64,000 bases of DNA, from assembly GCF_018323885.1 (NCBI RefSeq), contig NZ_AP024585.1:3472001-3536000 (forward strand), written 5' to 3'. This document shows positions 11,469 through 23,640 of the stretch, piece after piece. The DNA is from Citrobacter amalonaticus. Lineage in GTDB: Bacteria > Pseudomonadota > Gammaproteobacteria > Enterobacterales > Enterobacteriaceae. Position numbers and translations under genes: made by a program. How positions within the stretch are numbered: the stretch's first letter is position 1; each line of letters opens with the position of its first letter. The notes below the pieces were generated by a model, which was not told the DNA's origin, ran no database searches, and saw only the letters and a program-made list of their open reading frames with translations.

Positions 11469-12118
11469 TACTGCGATTGCGTTCCTAAAGTTTGAATTCC
11501 TGGCACCTGAACAGCGGCTTGCTGTGTCTGTGCCTGCTCAAACTGAAGCTGTTCGGAGTGCAGTCGGCGTTGCAGTTCGTAATCCTGCAACATGGCGTTG
11601 ATCCGACGACGCTGCTCCTGTACCTGCTGCTGTTGCCCACCATTCGCGGTCGCATCAGAAGGTACTCCCAGGCTTACCGGGCTGGCTTTACCCATCATCG
11701 GCAAAGTATTGAAGACCGGCGTTTCAGGCTGCTGGGACGTTTCAGATTGTCCATTATAGTGCTGGACACCAACGATAACTGCAAGCGATACGCACGCGGC
11801 AACGCCCATTTGGGTAAGTTGCGCGGCCCACGGACGCATTTTTTTCCAGAATGGCATTTTCTGCCATTGCTGCGGCGCAGGCTGGGCCTCTGGAATGAAT
11901 GGCACCGTATTGCGTACCGGCTCATCTTCAATAGCGGCCATTACGCGAGCGGAAATATCGAAATGAAGCACCTCAGGTGTATCACCCCGCATTGAATCAC
12001 GGATCAGGTGATAGCTTTCCCAGGTTTTTTGCATATCCGAATCGTGAGCCAGTTCGTTAAGTAACTCACTATCCAGCGTCTCGCCATCCATTAAAGCGGA
12101 AAGTTTTTCTTTCTGCAT
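11468..12118 (-). CDS. rseA: Anti-sigma-E factor RseA
   Basis: RseA holds sigma-E inactive at the inner membrane until envelope stress triggers DegS and RseP proteolysis. The 216-residue protein has a cytoplasmic anti-sigma domain (MQKEKLSALMDGE onward, about 1-95), one membrane helix around 101-118 (MGVAACVSLAVIVGVQHY), and a periplasmic tail rich in glutamine. The gene follows rpoE by 30 nt. Confidence 0.97.
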   Translation of the reverse strand: MQKEKLSALMDGETLDSELLNELAHDSDMQKTWESYHLIRDSMRGDTPEVLHFDISARVMAAIEDEPVRNTVPFIPEAQPAPQQWQKMPFWKKMRPWAAQLTQMGVAACVSLAVIVGVQHYNGQSETSQQPETPVFNTLPMMGKASPVSLGVPSDATANGGQQQQVQEQRRRINAMLQDYELQRRLHSEQLQFEQAQTQQAAVQVPGIQTLGTQSQ

Positions 12119-12148
12119 GCCTAATACCTTTTCCAGTATCCGCTATCG

Positions 12149-12724
12149 TCAACGCCTGATAAGCGGTTGAACTTTATTATCAATAGCTTCCCGCGCTCGG
12201 AAGATACGTGAACGCACCGTACCCACCGGACAATCCATGATAGCGGCTATCTCTTCATAGCTCAGGCCATCCAACTCCCGCAAGGTTATTGCCATACGTA
12301 AATCTTCCGGGAGGGACTCAATAGTTCGGAAAACTATCTGTCTCAGTTCTTCTGACAACATTAAGTTCTCAGGGTTCGAAATTTCTTTCAGCGCACCGCC
12401 ACTTTCGAAGTTTTCTGCTTCAATCGCATCAACATCGCTTGATGGCGGACGACGCCCCTGAGCCACCAGGTAATTCTTCGCTGTATTCACCGCAATGCGA
12501 TACAGCCAGGTATAAAAAGCACTATCTCCCCGGAACGAGTCCAGCGCACGGTAGGCTTTAATAAATGATTCTTGCACCACATCGGGAACATCGCCCGACG
12601 GGACATAACGGGAAACCAGACTCGCCACTTTATGCTGGTAGCGTACTACCAGTAAATTGAAGGCTTTCTGATCTCCCTTCTGGACCCGTTCAACCAGGAT
12701 CTGGTCCGTTAACTGCTCGCTCAT
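12149..12724 (-). CDS. rpoE: RNA polymerase sigma-E factor
   Basis: Sigma-E directs transcription of outer membrane protein folding and envelope stress genes. The 191-residue protein has region 2 (about 25-95, with FIKAYRALDSFRGDSAFYTW, in part) and region 4 (about 130-185, with ELDGLSYEEIAAIMDCPVG). The reading frame is open upstream to 12802, but I chose the ATG at 12724. It gives the family length, and it overlaps the stop of the leader gene rseD in the sequence GGATGAGC. Confidence 0.98.
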   Translation of the reverse strand: MSEQLTDQILVERVQKGDQKAFNLLVVRYQHKVASLVSRYVPSGDVPDVVQESFIKAYRALDSFRGDSAFYTWLYRIAVNTAKNYLVAQGRRPPSSDVDAIEAENFESGGALKEISNPENLMLSEELRQIVFRTIESLPEDLRMAITLRELDGLSYEEIAAIMDCPVGTVRSRIFRAREAIDNKVQPLIRR

Positions 12725-12876
12725 CCGAGGTAAAGTCTCCCCAAACCAAATTTCCACGCGTTCGCGAAACGCCACTCCATTAGCTGCACTATGAGCAAGC
12801 AACAGGTTAGAGTGTCTCGTTTTTGTAAAGTTCCGTTACGCATCTGTTTTTTGTTTGTCATGTTGTAGACGGTCAT
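12721..12876 (-). CDS. rseD: RseD leader peptide, translationally coupled to rpoE
   Basis: A 51-codon reading frame starting MTVYNMTNKKQMRN and ending GLGRLYLG. Its TGA stop overlaps the rpoE ATG (GGATGA), a textbook coupling arrangement. An AGAGA-type ribosome-binding site precedes the ATG. The length equals that of E. coli RseD, whose translation lets CsrA control rpoE. The peptide itself has no known activity. The sigma-E-dependent promoter lies inside this gene, so transcripts from it would lack the rseD start. Confidence 0.85.
   Translation of the reverse strand: MTVYNMTNKKQMRNGTLQKRDTLTCCLLIVQLMEWRFANAWKFGLGRLYLG
12807..12834 (-). promoter_or_regulatory. Sigma-E-dependent autoregulatory promoter of rpoE
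   Basis: The -35 element GGAACTT (12834-12828) and -10 element TCTAA (12811-12807) are separated by 16 nt, matching the sigma-E consensus. The position upstream of rpoE matches the known autoregulatory promoter of E. coli. Confidence 0.88.
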
Positions 12877-13122
12877 TATCTCTCATTATAAGTCTACCGA
12901 GTCTGAACAACGCACTATCTTTAAAAATGCCCATAAACCGGTTGCAGAGTAACCCAACGGCCACTTTATTTCATCCTCTAATCTGATGCTTACGGCCCGC
13001 CGCGCAAAATGGTTTACCCACCTGACATCCTTTTACATCGCACCGTTTTGTTTAGTCATTACAACAACACTGAAAATAAAACGTGCTGAATCGCAGATTC
13101 TGGTGCTATGCTGGCCAAACAC

Positions 13123-15492
<2,370 letters not shown>

Positions 15493-15623
15493 GAATTAAA
15501 AACCTTGCAGGAAAAACGGCAACAGCACCTGGTGAAAACAATACCTGAGAAGCGATATCCATACAAACAGATGAAGATTGCAGCCGTAACGTCTATAATC
15601 AGCGCCCCACACAGAGGTAGAAC

Positions 15624-16958
15624 ATGACTGTAACGACTTTTTCCGAACTTGAACTCGATGAAAGCCTGCTGGATGCCCTCCAGGAAAAAGGTTTCACTCG
15701 CCCGACCGCCATTCAGGCTGCCGCCATTCCGCCTGCACTCGAAGGCCGTGACGTACTCGGTTCTGCGCCGACAGGCACCGGTAAAACGGCGGCGTATTTG
15801 CTGCCAGCGTTGCAGCACCTGCTCGACTTCCCGCGTAAAAAATCCGGTCCGCCACGTATTTTGATCCTGACTCCGACTCGCGAACTGGCGATGCAGGTCG
15901 CCGATCATGCCCGTGAACTGGCCAAAAACACCCATCTGGATATCGCGACAATTACCGGCGGCGTAGCCTACATGAACCACGCCGAAGTGTTCAGCGAAAA
16001 CCAGGATATCGTGGTCGCCACCACCGGGCGTCTGCTGCAGTATATTAAAGAAGAGAATTTTGACTGCCGCGCCGTGGAAACGCTGATCCTCGACGAAGCC
16101 GACCGAATGCTGGATATGGGCTTTGCCCAGGACATCGAGCACATCGCCGGGGAAACGCGCTGGCGCAAACAGACGATGCTGTTCTCCGCCACGCTGGAAG
16201 GCGATGCGATTAAAGATTTTGCCGAACGTCTGCTGGAAGAGCCAGTCGAAGTCTCCGCTACGCCATCCACCCGCGAACGTAAGAAGATCCACCAGTGGTA
16301 TTACCGCGCGGATAACGTCGAACATAAATTCGAACTGCTGAAGCACCTGCTGAAGCAAGACGACGCCACCCGTACCATTGTGTTTGTCCGCAAGCGCGAG
16401 CGCGTGCACGAACTGGCTGAAAAGCTGCGTCTGGCGGGGATCAACAACTGCTATCTCGAAGGTGAGATGGCGCAGATCAAGCGTAACGAAGGCATTAAGC
16501 GTCTTACTGACGGTCGCGTTAACGTGCTGGTCGCCACCGATGTTGCCGCACGCGGGATCGATATTCCTGACGTCAGCCACGTGATTAACTTCGACATGCC
16601 GCGTAGCGGAGACACCTATCTGCACCGCATTGGCCGTACCGGCCGCGCCGGTCGCAAGGGCACCGCAATCTCGCTGGTCGAAGCGCACGATCACCTGCTG
16701 CTGCTGAAAATTGGTCGCTACATTGAAGAACCGCTGAAATCCAGGGTGATTGATGAATTGCGCCCAACCTCACGCGCTCCGAGCGAAAAGATGACGGGCA
16801 AACCGTCGAAAAAAGCACTCGCGAAACGTGAAGAGAAGAAAAAAGAGAAAGACAAAGATAAACCGCGCGTGAAGAAACGCCATCGCGATACCAGGAACAT
16901 TGGTAAACGTCGCAAGCCGAGTACGGCAACGACGCCGCAGGAGTCAAACGAAGAATAA
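15624..16958 (+). CDS. srmB: ATP-dependent RNA helicase SrmB
   Basis: SrmB is a DEAD-box helicase that helps early assembly of the 50S ribosomal subunit. The 444-residue protein has, in order, a Q motif, Walker A APTGTGKT near 48-55, the DEAD box in LILDEADRMLDMGF near 152, SAT near 187, and HRIGRTGRAGRKG near 333. The tail after residue 380 is strongly basic and lysine-rich, likely for RNA binding. A strong terminator follows at once. Confidence 0.98.
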   Translation: MTVTTFSELELDESLLDALQEKGFTRPTAIQAAAIPPALEGRDVLGSAPTGTGKTAAYLLPALQHLLDFPRKKSGPPRILILTPTRELAMQVADHARELAKNTHLDIATITGGVAYMNHAEVFSENQDIVVATTGRLLQYIKEENFDCRAVETLILDEADRMLDMGFAQDIEHIAGETRWRKQTMLFSATLEGDAIKDFAERLLEEPVEVSATPSTRERKKIHQWYYRADNVEHKFELLKHLLKQDDATRTIVFVRKRERVHELAEKLRLAGINNCYLEGEMAQIKRNEGIKRLTDGRVNVLVATDVAARGIDIPDVSHVINFDMPRSGDTYLHRIGRTGRAGRKGTAISLVEAHDHLLLLKIGRYIEEPLKSRVIDELRPTSRAPSEKMTGKPSKKALAKREEKKKEKDKDKPRVKKRHRDTRNIGKRRKPSTATTPQESNEE

Positions 16959-16988
16959 AAAAACGCCGGGATTTCCCGGCGTTTTTAT
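16957..16988. terminator. Bidirectional terminator between srmB and grcA
   Basis: Perfect 10-bp stem AAACGCCGGG/CCCGGCGTTT with an ATTT loop, flanked by an A-run and a T-run, so it can stop both the srmB transcript and the convergent grcA transcript. Confidence 0.93.
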
Positions 16989-17002
16989 TTAAACGTTAAG
17001 CC

Positions 17003-17386
17003 TTACAGGCTTTCAGTAAAGGTACGAGCGATAACGTCGCGCTGTTGTTCCGGCGTCAGTGAGTTAAAGCGCACGGCATAACCCGAAACACGGATAGTCA
17101 GCTGCGGGTATTTTTCCGGATGCTTAACCGCATCTTCCAGCGTTTCACGACGCAAAACGTTAACGTTCAGGTGCTGGCCACCTTCCACACGAACTTCCGG
17201 TTTCACTTCCATCGGAATTTCGCGGTACTCAATTTCACCCAGTTTGCTGACCGCTACCACTTCATCTTCGGCAAAACCGGCTTTCGCTGCGATGCAACGC
17301 GCTTCGCCTTTTTCGCTGTCCAGCAGCCAGAAGGAATTCAGCAGATCGTCATTAGCGGCTTTAGTAATCTGGATACCTGTAATCAT
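17003..17386 (-). CDS. grcA: Autonomous glycyl radical cofactor GrcA
   Basis: GrcA (YfiD) is a 127-residue spare glycyl-radical domain that rescues pyruvate formate-lyase whose polypeptide was cut by oxygen. Its C-terminal half, with [13 protein letters not shown] near residues 98-110, matches the PFL glycine loop; the radical glycine lies in RVSGYAV. The start at 17386 follows a GGGAGG ribosome-binding site; the frame is open upstream, but that extension lacks support. Two FNR boxes upstream explain its oxygen-limited expression. Confidence 0.97.
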   Translation of the reverse strand: MITGIQITKAANDDLLNSFWLLDSEKGEARCIAAKAGFAEDEVVAVSKLGEIEYREIPMEVKPEVRVEGGQHLNVNVLRRETLEDAVKHPEKYPQLTIRVSGYAVRFNSLTPEQQRDVIARTFTESL

Positions 17387-17495
17387 TGTGATGCCTCCCC
17401 GGCAAAGTATTTGATTAGGGTTGGCCGGCTCGCGGCCAATTGGTAAAACCATTGTTGCTTGAGTGTATATATACCCCCCTAACACCCTCGATTCA

Positions 17496-17509
17496 TTGAT
17501 TTAAATCAA
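17496..17509. promoter_or_regulatory. FNR box (proximal) for grcA
   Basis: TTGATTTAAATCAA is a perfect match to the FNR consensus TTGAT-N4-ATCAA. It lies about 110 nt upstream of the grcA start codon. Confidence 0.9.
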
Positions 17510-17548
17510 TAAAATCCACATGCCAAATAAGGGAATGAGATGATTTTA

Positions 17549-17562
17549 TTGTTTTACATCAA
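17549..17562. promoter_or_regulatory. FNR box (distal) for grcA
   Basis: TTGTTTTACATCAA matches the FNR consensus with one half-site change. Its centre is 53 nt from the proximal box, the same spacing as the -40.5 and -93.5 sites known for E. coli yfiD. Confidence 0.75.
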
Positions 17563-17703
17563 CTTACGCCATGTGAAGACATAAACTTTTTACACAAATT
17601 TTCAACTTTATTAAGTGCATAGCGCACATCATCGCGGAGAGAATTTTGCTCCGTTGAAAGAAGCAGTTAAGCTATGACGATCGAGAATTCGCAGGAGAGC
17701 GAG

Positions 17704-18393
17704 ATGGCCACTGAATTAACCTGGCACGATGTGCTGGCTGAAGAGAAACAGCAGCCCTACTTTATCAATACGCTGCATACCGTCGCCGGAGAGCGTCAGT
17801 CCGGGATCACGGTTTATCCGCCGCAAAAAGATGTGTTCAATGCGTTTCGTTTCACCGAGCTGGGTGATGTCAAGGTCGTGATCCTTGGACAGGATCCCTA
17901 CCACGGTCCCGGACAGGCGCATGGTCTGGCGTTTTCTGTCCGCCCCGGTATTGCTACTCCTCCTTCGCTGCTGAATATGTATAAGGAACTGGAGGGGTCG
18001 ATCCCCGGTTTCACTCGTCCTGCCCACGGTTATCTGGAAAGCTGGGCGCATCAGGGCGTTCTGCTGCTTAATACGGTATTAACCGTGCGGGCGGGTCAGG
18101 CGCACTCTCATGCCAGTCTGGGATGGGAAACGTTCACCGATAAAGTGATCGGCCTGATTAATCAACATCGTGAAGGGGTGGTTTTTCTGCTCTGGGGCTC
18201 TCATGCGCAGAAGAAAGGCGCAATCATTGATCAAAAACGTCATCATGTCCTGAAAGCGCCTCATCCTTCACCGCTCTCGGCGCATCGTGGATTTTTTGGC
18301 TGTAACCATTTTGTGTTGGCGAATCAGTGGTTGGAACAACGCGGCGAGAAGCCGATTGACTGGATGCCCGTTTTACCGGCGGAGAGCGAATAA
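17704..18393 (+). CDS. ung: Uracil-DNA glycosylase
   Basis: Ung removes uracil from DNA, starting base excision repair of deaminated cytosine. The 229-residue protein holds the water-activating loop GQDPYHG near residues 62-68 with catalytic Asp, and the leucine-insertion loop [10 protein letters not shown] near 187-196. I chose the ATG at 17704, which has an AGGAG site upstream and gives the family length; an in-frame ATG at 17674 would add ten residues. Confidence 0.98.
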   Translation: MATELTWHDVLAEEKQQPYFINTLHTVAGERQSGITVYPPQKDVFNAFRFTELGDVKVVILGQDPYHGPGQAHGLAFSVRPGIATPPSLLNMYKELEGSIPGFTRPAHGYLESWAHQGVLLLNTVLTVRAGQAHSHASLGWETFTDKVIGLINQHREGVVFLLWGSHAQKKGAIIDQKRHHVLKAPHPSPLSAHRGFFGCNHFVLANQWLEQRGEKPIDWMPVLPAESE

Positions 18394-18423
18394 AAAAATG
18401 CCAGCGAATCGCTGGCATTTTTC
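18392..18423. terminator. Bidirectional terminator between ung and yfiF
   Basis: Hairpin AAATGCCAGC...GCTGGCATTT with an A-run on the left and a T-run on the right, serving both convergent transcripts. Confidence 0.92.
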
Positions 18424-18425
18424 CA

Positions 18426-19463
18426 TCAGGCTTTGTTCTGACGCCACCATTCGGCAAGCAGCACACCGGTTGCCACCGAGACGTTCAGGCTTTCAACATT
18501 CCCCGTACCGTCGATTTTAACGCACAGATCGCTGGCATCGCGCGCCGCATCCGGCAAACCGTCAACGTCCTGACCTAACACCAGGACGATTTTCTCTGGC
18601 AGTTCAGTTTTAAACAGCGGCTTACCGCGTTCGCTGGACGTTGTCACCACGGTGTAACCCGCCTGACGGAAATCATCCAACACATCAACGATGCTGTCGC
18701 CGGTAATCGGCTGAACGTGTTCGGCACCACCTTCTGCAGTACGAATCGCCGCACCGGACTCCAGCAGCGCCGCATCCTGCACCACTACGCCTTTCACACC
18801 GAAGTGCGCGCAGCTACGCATCATGCCACCGAGGTTGTGCGGGTTAGAAATAGCTTCCAGCGCTAACACACAGTCCTGCGCGCCCGCCTGGCTTACCCAC
18901 TGTTTCACCGTCGTGCCGTTACGTTTTTTAATCAGGAAGCAGACACCGCCGTGATGTTCGGTACCTGAAGCTTTCGCCAGTTCCGCTTCATCAACCACAT
19001 GGTACGCTTTGCGGTTTGCCGCCATCCAGCGTAATGCTTCTTTGAAGCGCGGCGTGACGCTCTGAATGAACCAGGCGCGGACAATCGCGTCCGGACGACT
19101 CTGGAACAGGGCCTGACAGGCATTTTCACCGTAAACGCGGGTCTCTTCTGCACGTTGACGACGCAAGACTTCAGGATCGATAAAGCTTTTACCGCTGATA
19201 CCACCGTGATCGGCTTTTTCAGGCGTTTCATCACCCGGCGCGCGGGACACGGTCCGCCACGGTGAGTCTTCACGCTTGCGATCGCGGTTCTGAGGGGTTC
19301 TTTCATCGCGGGCGGGGCGACGGCCACCGTCGGCACGAGATTTTCCTGGACGCCCGCCACCTTTCCCGGTACGCGGGTTATGGGTACGTTTATCAGAATC
19401 ATCATCACTGCGGACATACATCACTTTGACCTTGCCGCTTTTGTTTTTCAATTCATCGTTCAT
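18426..19463 (-). CDS. yfiF: SpoU-family tRNA/rRNA methyltransferase-like protein YfiF
   Basis: A 345-residue protein with a long, basic, low-complexity N-terminal half (about 1-90, rich in Arg, Gly, Asp and Lys) and a C-terminal SPOUT methyltransferase domain. The SpoU motifs are visible: [13 protein letters not shown] near 208, [12 protein letters not shown] near 290 and the knot-forming [15 protein letters not shown] near the end. The natural substrate is unknown to me. The start at 19463 follows a GGAG site; an upstream in-frame ATG adds four residues. Confidence 0.93.
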   Translation of the reverse strand: MNDELKNKSGKVKVMYVRSDDDSDKRTHNPRTGKGGGRPGKSRADGGRRPARDERTPQNRDRKREDSPWRTVSRAPGDETPEKADHGGISGKSFIDPEVLRRQRAEETRVYGENACQALFQSRPDAIVRAWFIQSVTPRFKEALRWMAANRKAYHVVDEAELAKASGTEHHGGVCFLIKKRNGTTVKQWVSQAGAQDCVLALEAISNPHNLGGMMRSCAHFGVKGVVVQDAALLESGAAIRTAEGGAEHVQPITGDSIVDVLDDFRQAGYTVVTTSSERGKPLFKTELPEKIVLVLGQDVDGLPDAARDASDLCVKIDGTGNVESLNVSVATGVLLAEWWRQNKA

Positions 19464-19669
19464 GCTTTTCTCCACCAGCGCTGCGCGAAGCGCGCAGATT
19501 ACCCGATGTGCGCCAGGTTAGCCATTATTTCATTTAAAAGCTTATGACTATTGTACTCATTGAATAAAACAGATTGTCGTTTAAAACAGTCTCATCGATA
19601 ATATGTAACATATTAGAAACATACCGGCGTCTCTGCCGTTCAATACCCCGACGCATCCAGAGGTTAGTT

Positions 19670-20089
19670 ATGAATACCGTTTGTACCAGCTGCCAGGCCA
19701 TCAACCGCATTCCCGACGATCGGGTTGAGGATGCGGCAAAATGCGGACGCTGTGGTCACGACCTGTTCGACGGGGAGGTGATCAATGCGACCGGTGAAAC
19801 ACTGGATAAACTGCTCAAAGACGATCTGCCCGTCGTAATCGATTTCTGGGCACCATGGTGCGGCCCATGCCGTAACTTCGCCCCGATCTTTGAAGATGTT
19901 GCCGAAGAACGCAGCGGCAAAGTTCGCTTCGTGAAGATCAACACGGAAGCGGAACGAGAGCTCAGTGCACGCTTTGGTATCCGTAGTATTCCCACCATTA
20001 TGATCTTCAAAAACGGTCAGGTTGTCGACATGCTGAACGGCGCGGTTCCCAAAGCGCCATTTGATAGTTGGCTGAACGAGTCACTGTAA
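19670..20089 (+). CDS. trxC: Thioredoxin 2
   Basis: TrxC is a zinc-binding thioredoxin that reduces disulfides, important in oxidative stress. The 139-residue protein has an N-terminal zinc finger with two CxxC pairs (CTSC at 5-8 and CGRC near 26-29) and a thioredoxin fold with the active site WCGPC near 60-64. The start at 19670 follows AGAGG. In E. coli the gene belongs to the OxyR regulon; I did not locate an OxyR site with confidence. Confidence 0.97.
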   Translation: MNTVCTSCQAINRIPDDRVEDAAKCGRCGHDLFDGEVINATGETLDKLLKDDLPVVIDFWAPWCGPCRNFAPIFEDVAEERSGKVRFVKINTEAERELSARFGIRSIPTIMIFKNGQVVDMLNGAVPKAPFDSWLNESL

Positions 20090-20157
20090 ACTCTGCGGGG
20101 CGCATCTTGTGCCCCGTTTTCACCTCTGCGACAATAGCGTTTTTCAACGCATTCTCT

Positions 20158-20856
20158 ATGACTGAAAACGCTGTTCTCACGCTTCGCGCTGAACGTCTGG
20201 CGCGCGCCACTCGCCCTTTTCTCGCCCGAGGCAATCGTATTCGTCGCTGCCAGCGCTGCTTGCTGCCGCTGAAACTTTGCCTGTGCGCGACGCTGTCGCC
20301 TTCTCAGGCAACGAGCCGTTTTTGTCTGGTGATGTTTGATACTGAACCGATGAAACCGAGCAATACCGGGCGTCTGATCGCCGATATTTTACCGGATACT
20401 GCCGCGTTTCAGTGGTCGCGGACAGAACCACCGCAGGCCTTGCTGGATCTGGTGAAAAACCCGACGTATCAGCCGATGGTAGTGTTCCCCGCCTCCTATG
20501 CCGATGCTGAACGTGTGGTGATTTCCACTCCACCGACAGGTAAGCCTCCGCTGTTTATTATGCTCGACGGCACCTGGCCGGAAGCGCGTAAGATGTTCCG
20601 TAAAAGCCCGTATCTCGACTCTCTCCCCGTGATCTCGGTGGATCTGTCGCGGTTGTCGGCCTATCACCTGCGTGAAGTCCATGCCGAAGGGCAGTACTGT
20701 ACCGCTGAAGTCGCCATTGCGCTGTTGGATCTGGCCGGTGATACAGATGCAGCAAGCAGCCTCGGCGAGCACTTTACCCGTTTTAAAACGCGCTACCTCG
20801 CGGGAAAAACCCAACATCAGGGAAGCATCACAGCAGAATCAGCAGAAAGCGTTTAG
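20158..20856 (+). CDS. tapT: tRNA-uridine aminocarboxypropyltransferase TapT (DTW domain)
   Basis: TapT (YfiP) attaches the 3-amino-3-carboxypropyl group of SAM to uridine 47 of several tRNAs. The 232-residue protein has an N-terminal cysteine cluster RRCQRCLLPLKLCLC (about 29-43), probably for zinc, and the DTW-domain signature DGTWPEARKM near 140. The start at 20158 (MTENAV) gives the E. coli length. It is followed by patZ after 35 nt. Confidence 0.94.
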   Translation: MTENAVLTLRAERLARATRPFLARGNRIRRCQRCLLPLKLCLCATLSPSQATSRFCLVMFDTEPMKPSNTGRLIADILPDTAAFQWSRTEPPQALLDLVKNPTYQPMVVFPASYADAERVVISTPPTGKPPLFIMLDGTWPEARKMFRKSPYLDSLPVISVDLSRLSAYHLREVHAEGQYCTAEVAIALLDLAGDTDAASSLGEHFTRFKTRYLAGKTQHQGSITAESAESV

Positions 20857-20891
20857 AATCATTCGGTCACTTCTGTGTAAGGGAAACCGGT

Positions 20892-23552
20892 ATGAGTCAG
20901 CGAGGACTGGAAGCACTTCTGCGACCAAAATCGATCGCGGTGATCGGGGCATCGATGAAGCCCAATCGGGCGGGATATCTGATGATGCGCAATCTGCTGG
21001 CAGGAGGATTTAACGGTCCCGTTTTGCCGGTAACCCCTGCCTGGAAAGCCGTTCTGGGCGTCCTGGCCTGGCCCGATATTGCCAGTCTGCCCTTCACCCC
21101 CGACCTTGCCGTGCTGTGTACCAATGCCAGCCGTAATCTGGCCTTGCTGGAAGCGCTTGGGGAAAAAGGCTGTAAAACCTGCATTATTCTCTCGGCCCCT
21201 GGCGCGCAACATGCGGAACTGCTAACCTGTGCGCAACGCTACAACATGCGTCTGCTCGGCCCTAACAGTCTTGGCCTGCTGGCACCCTGGCAGGGGTTGA
21301 ATGCCAGCTTCTCGCCGGTCCCGATTAAGCGCGGCAAACTGGCCTTTATTTCTCAGTCCGCTGCGGTTTCCAATACCATTCTCGACTGGGCACAGCAGCG
21401 GGAAATGGGCTTTTCCTATTTCATTGCCCTCGGCGACAGCCTGGATATTGATGTCGATGAGCTGCTGGATTATCTGGCGCGTGACAGCAAAACCAGCGCT
21501 ATTTTGCTTTATCTCGAACATCTCAGCGATGCCCGGCACTTTGTATCCGCCGCCCGTAGCGCCGCGCGCAACAAACCCATTCTGGTGATTAAGAGCGGTC
21601 GCAGCCCGGCAGCGCAGCGGTTATTGCATACCAGCGCCGGAATGGATCCGGCCTGGGATGCCGCCATCCAGCGCGCCGGTTTGCTGCGCGTGAAAGATAC
21701 CCATGAGCTCTTTTCCGCAGTGGAAACGCTCAGCCATATGCGTCCTCTGCGCGGTGACAGGCTGATGATCATCAGTAACGGTGCCGCGCCTGCGGCGCTT
21801 GCGCTTGATCAACTTTGGTCCCGCAACGGCAAGCTCGCCATGCTGAGTGAAGAGACCAGCCAGAAACTGCGCGATGCTCTGCCTGCCCATGTCGAGATCG
21901 CCAACCCACTGGACCTGCGTGACGATGCCAGCATTGAACATTACACCCGAACGCTGGACATTCTGCTCGCCAGCCAGGACTTTGACGCACTGATGGTGAT
22001 TCACTCCCCCAGTGCCGCCGCCCCCGCCACTGAGTGTGCACAAACGCTGATTGGAACCGTTAAGCACCACCCGCGTGGAAAATTTGTCTCGCTATTGACC
22101 AACTGGTGTGGCGAGTTTTCCTCTCAGGAAGCCCGTAGACTGTTCAGTGAAGCCGGACTCCCTACCTATCGTACTCCGGAAGGGACGATCACTGCATTTA
22201 TGCATATGGTCGAATACCGGCGCAACCAGAAACAGCTGCGTGAAACGCCAGCCCTGCCCAGCAATCTGACCTCCAACACGGCCCAGGCGCATGATCTGCT
22301 TCAGCAGGCGATTGCCGATGGAGCAACCTCACTCGATACCCATGAGGTTCAGCCGATCCTGCAGGCTTATGGATTACATACGCTCCCGACCTGGATTGCC
22401 GGCGACAGCATCGAGGCCGTCCATATTGCAGAACAGATTGGCTACCCGGTCGCGCTGAAGCTGCGTTCACCGGACATCCCGCACAAATCTGAAGTTCAGG
22501 GCGTAATGCTCTACCTGCGTACGGCAAACGAAGTTCAACAGGCAGCCAATGCAATTATTGATCGTGTGAAAATGACCTGGCCACAGGCGCGGATCCACGG
22601 TCTGCTGGTGCAAAGTATGGCGAACCGTGCGGGAGCGCAGGAACTGCGCGTGGTGGTTGAGCACGATCCCGTATTTGGCCCATTGATCATGTTGGGTGAA
22701 GGCGGCGTTGAGTGGCGGCCTGAAGAGCAGGCCGTGGTGGCATTACCGCCGCTAAACATGAACCTGGCGCGTTATTTAGTGATTCAGGCGATCAAGAATA
22801 AAAAGATCCGTGGCCGCAGTGCGCTGCGCCCGTTGGATGTCGCGGGGTTAAGTCAGTTGCTGGTTCAGGTCTCAAACCTGATTGTCGACTGCCCGGAGAT
22901 CCAGCGTCTGGATATTCACCCGCTGCTGGCCTCCGCCGGTGAGTTTACCGCCCTGGATGTCACGCTGGATATCGCCCCATTCGAGGGCGATAACGAAAGT
23001 CGTCTTGCCATTCGCCCCTATCCGCATCAACTGGAAGAGTGGGTGGAGATGAAAAATGGCGAGCAATGTCTGTTCCGTCCTATCCTGCCAGAAGATGAAC
23101 CCCAGCTTCAGCAGTTTATTTCCCAGGTCACCAAAGAAGATCTTTATTACCGCTATTTCAGCGAGATCAATGAATTTACTCATGAAGATTTAGCCAACAT
23201 GACGCAAATCGACTACGATCGGGAAATGGCGTTTGTTGCGGTGAGGCGCGTAGAACGAACGGAAGAGATCCTGGGAGTGACGCGAGCGATCTCCGATCCG
23301 GATAATATTGATGCGGAATTTGCCGTACTGGTTCGTTCCGATCTCAAAGGGTTAGGATTGGGTCGTCGATTGCTGGAAAAATTGATTACCTATACACGAG
23401 ATCACGGACTGAGAAGGCTGAATGGTATTACGATGCCAAATAATCGTGGCATGGTCGCGCTGGCGCGTAAGCTTGGGTTTAGCGTGGATATCCAGCTCGA
23501 AGAGGGAATCGTCGGGCTGTCGCTGGATCTGGCTCCGCCCGAGGAATCGTGA
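20892..23552 (+). CDS. patZ: Protein lysine acetyltransferase PatZ/Pka
   Basis: PatZ (YfiQ) acetylates lysines in acetyl-CoA synthetase and other central enzymes. The 886-residue protein has an ADP-forming acyl-CoA synthetase-like region: CoA-binding domain (about 10-130), ligase CoA domains (about 150-460) and an ATP-grasp domain (about 490-700), and it ends with a GNAT acetyltransferase domain (about 725-880, with GLGLGRRLLEKLI as the acetyl-CoA loop). It begins with a short leader after tapT and may share a transcript. Confidence 0.96.
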   Translation: MSQRGLEALLRPKSIAVIGASMKPNRAGYLMMRNLLAGGFNGPVLPVTPAWKAVLGVLAWPDIASLPFTPDLAVLCTNASRNLALLEALGEKGCKTCIILSAPGAQHAELLTCAQRYNMRLLGPNSLGLLAPWQGLNASFSPVPIKRGKLAFISQSAAVSNTILDWAQQREMGFSYFIALGDSLDIDVDELLDYLARDSKTSAILLYLEHLSDARHFVSAARSAARNKPILVIKSGRSPAAQRLLHTSAGMDPAWDAAIQRAGLLRVKDTHELFSAVETLSHMRPLRGDRLMIISNGAAPAALALDQLWSRNGKLAMLSEETSQKLRDALPAHVEIANPLDLRDDASIEHYTRTLDILLASQDFDALMVIHSPSAAAPATECAQTLIGTVKHHPRGKFVSLLTNWCGEFSSQEARRLFSEAGLPTYRTPEGTITAFMHMVEYRRNQKQLRETPALPSNLTSNTAQAHDLLQQAIADGATSLDTHEVQPILQAYGLHTLPTWIAGDSIEAVHIAEQIGYPVALKLRSPDIPHKSEVQGVMLYLRTANEVQQAANAIIDRVKMTWPQARIHGLLVQSMANRAGAQELRVVVEHDPVFGPLIMLGEGGVEWRPEEQAVVALPPLNMNLARYLVIQAIKNKKIRGRSALRPLDVAGLSQLLVQVSNLIVDCPEIQRLDIHPLLASAGEFTALDVTLDIAPFEGDNESRLAIRPYPHQLEEWVEMKNGEQCLFRPILPEDEPQLQQFISQVTKEDLYYRYFSEINEFTHEDLANMTQIDYDREMAFVAVRRVERTEEILGVTRAISDPDNIDAEFAVLVRSDLKGLGLGRRLLEKLITYTRDHGLRRLNGITMPNNRGMVALARKLGFSVDIQLEEGIVGLSLDLAPPEES

Positions 23553-23640
23553 GTAAGGTACTGGAAATGTTGACCACTTTAACGGGGACGGTGTTATCAT
23601 TGCCCGCTTATGTCGTCTGCATAGCACAGAGGACCCTTCA

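Noticed and set aside
12725..12802. Longer in-frame start for rpoE at 12802
   Set aside because: It would add 26 residues absent from the sigma-E family, and the ATG at 12724 is coupled to rseD.
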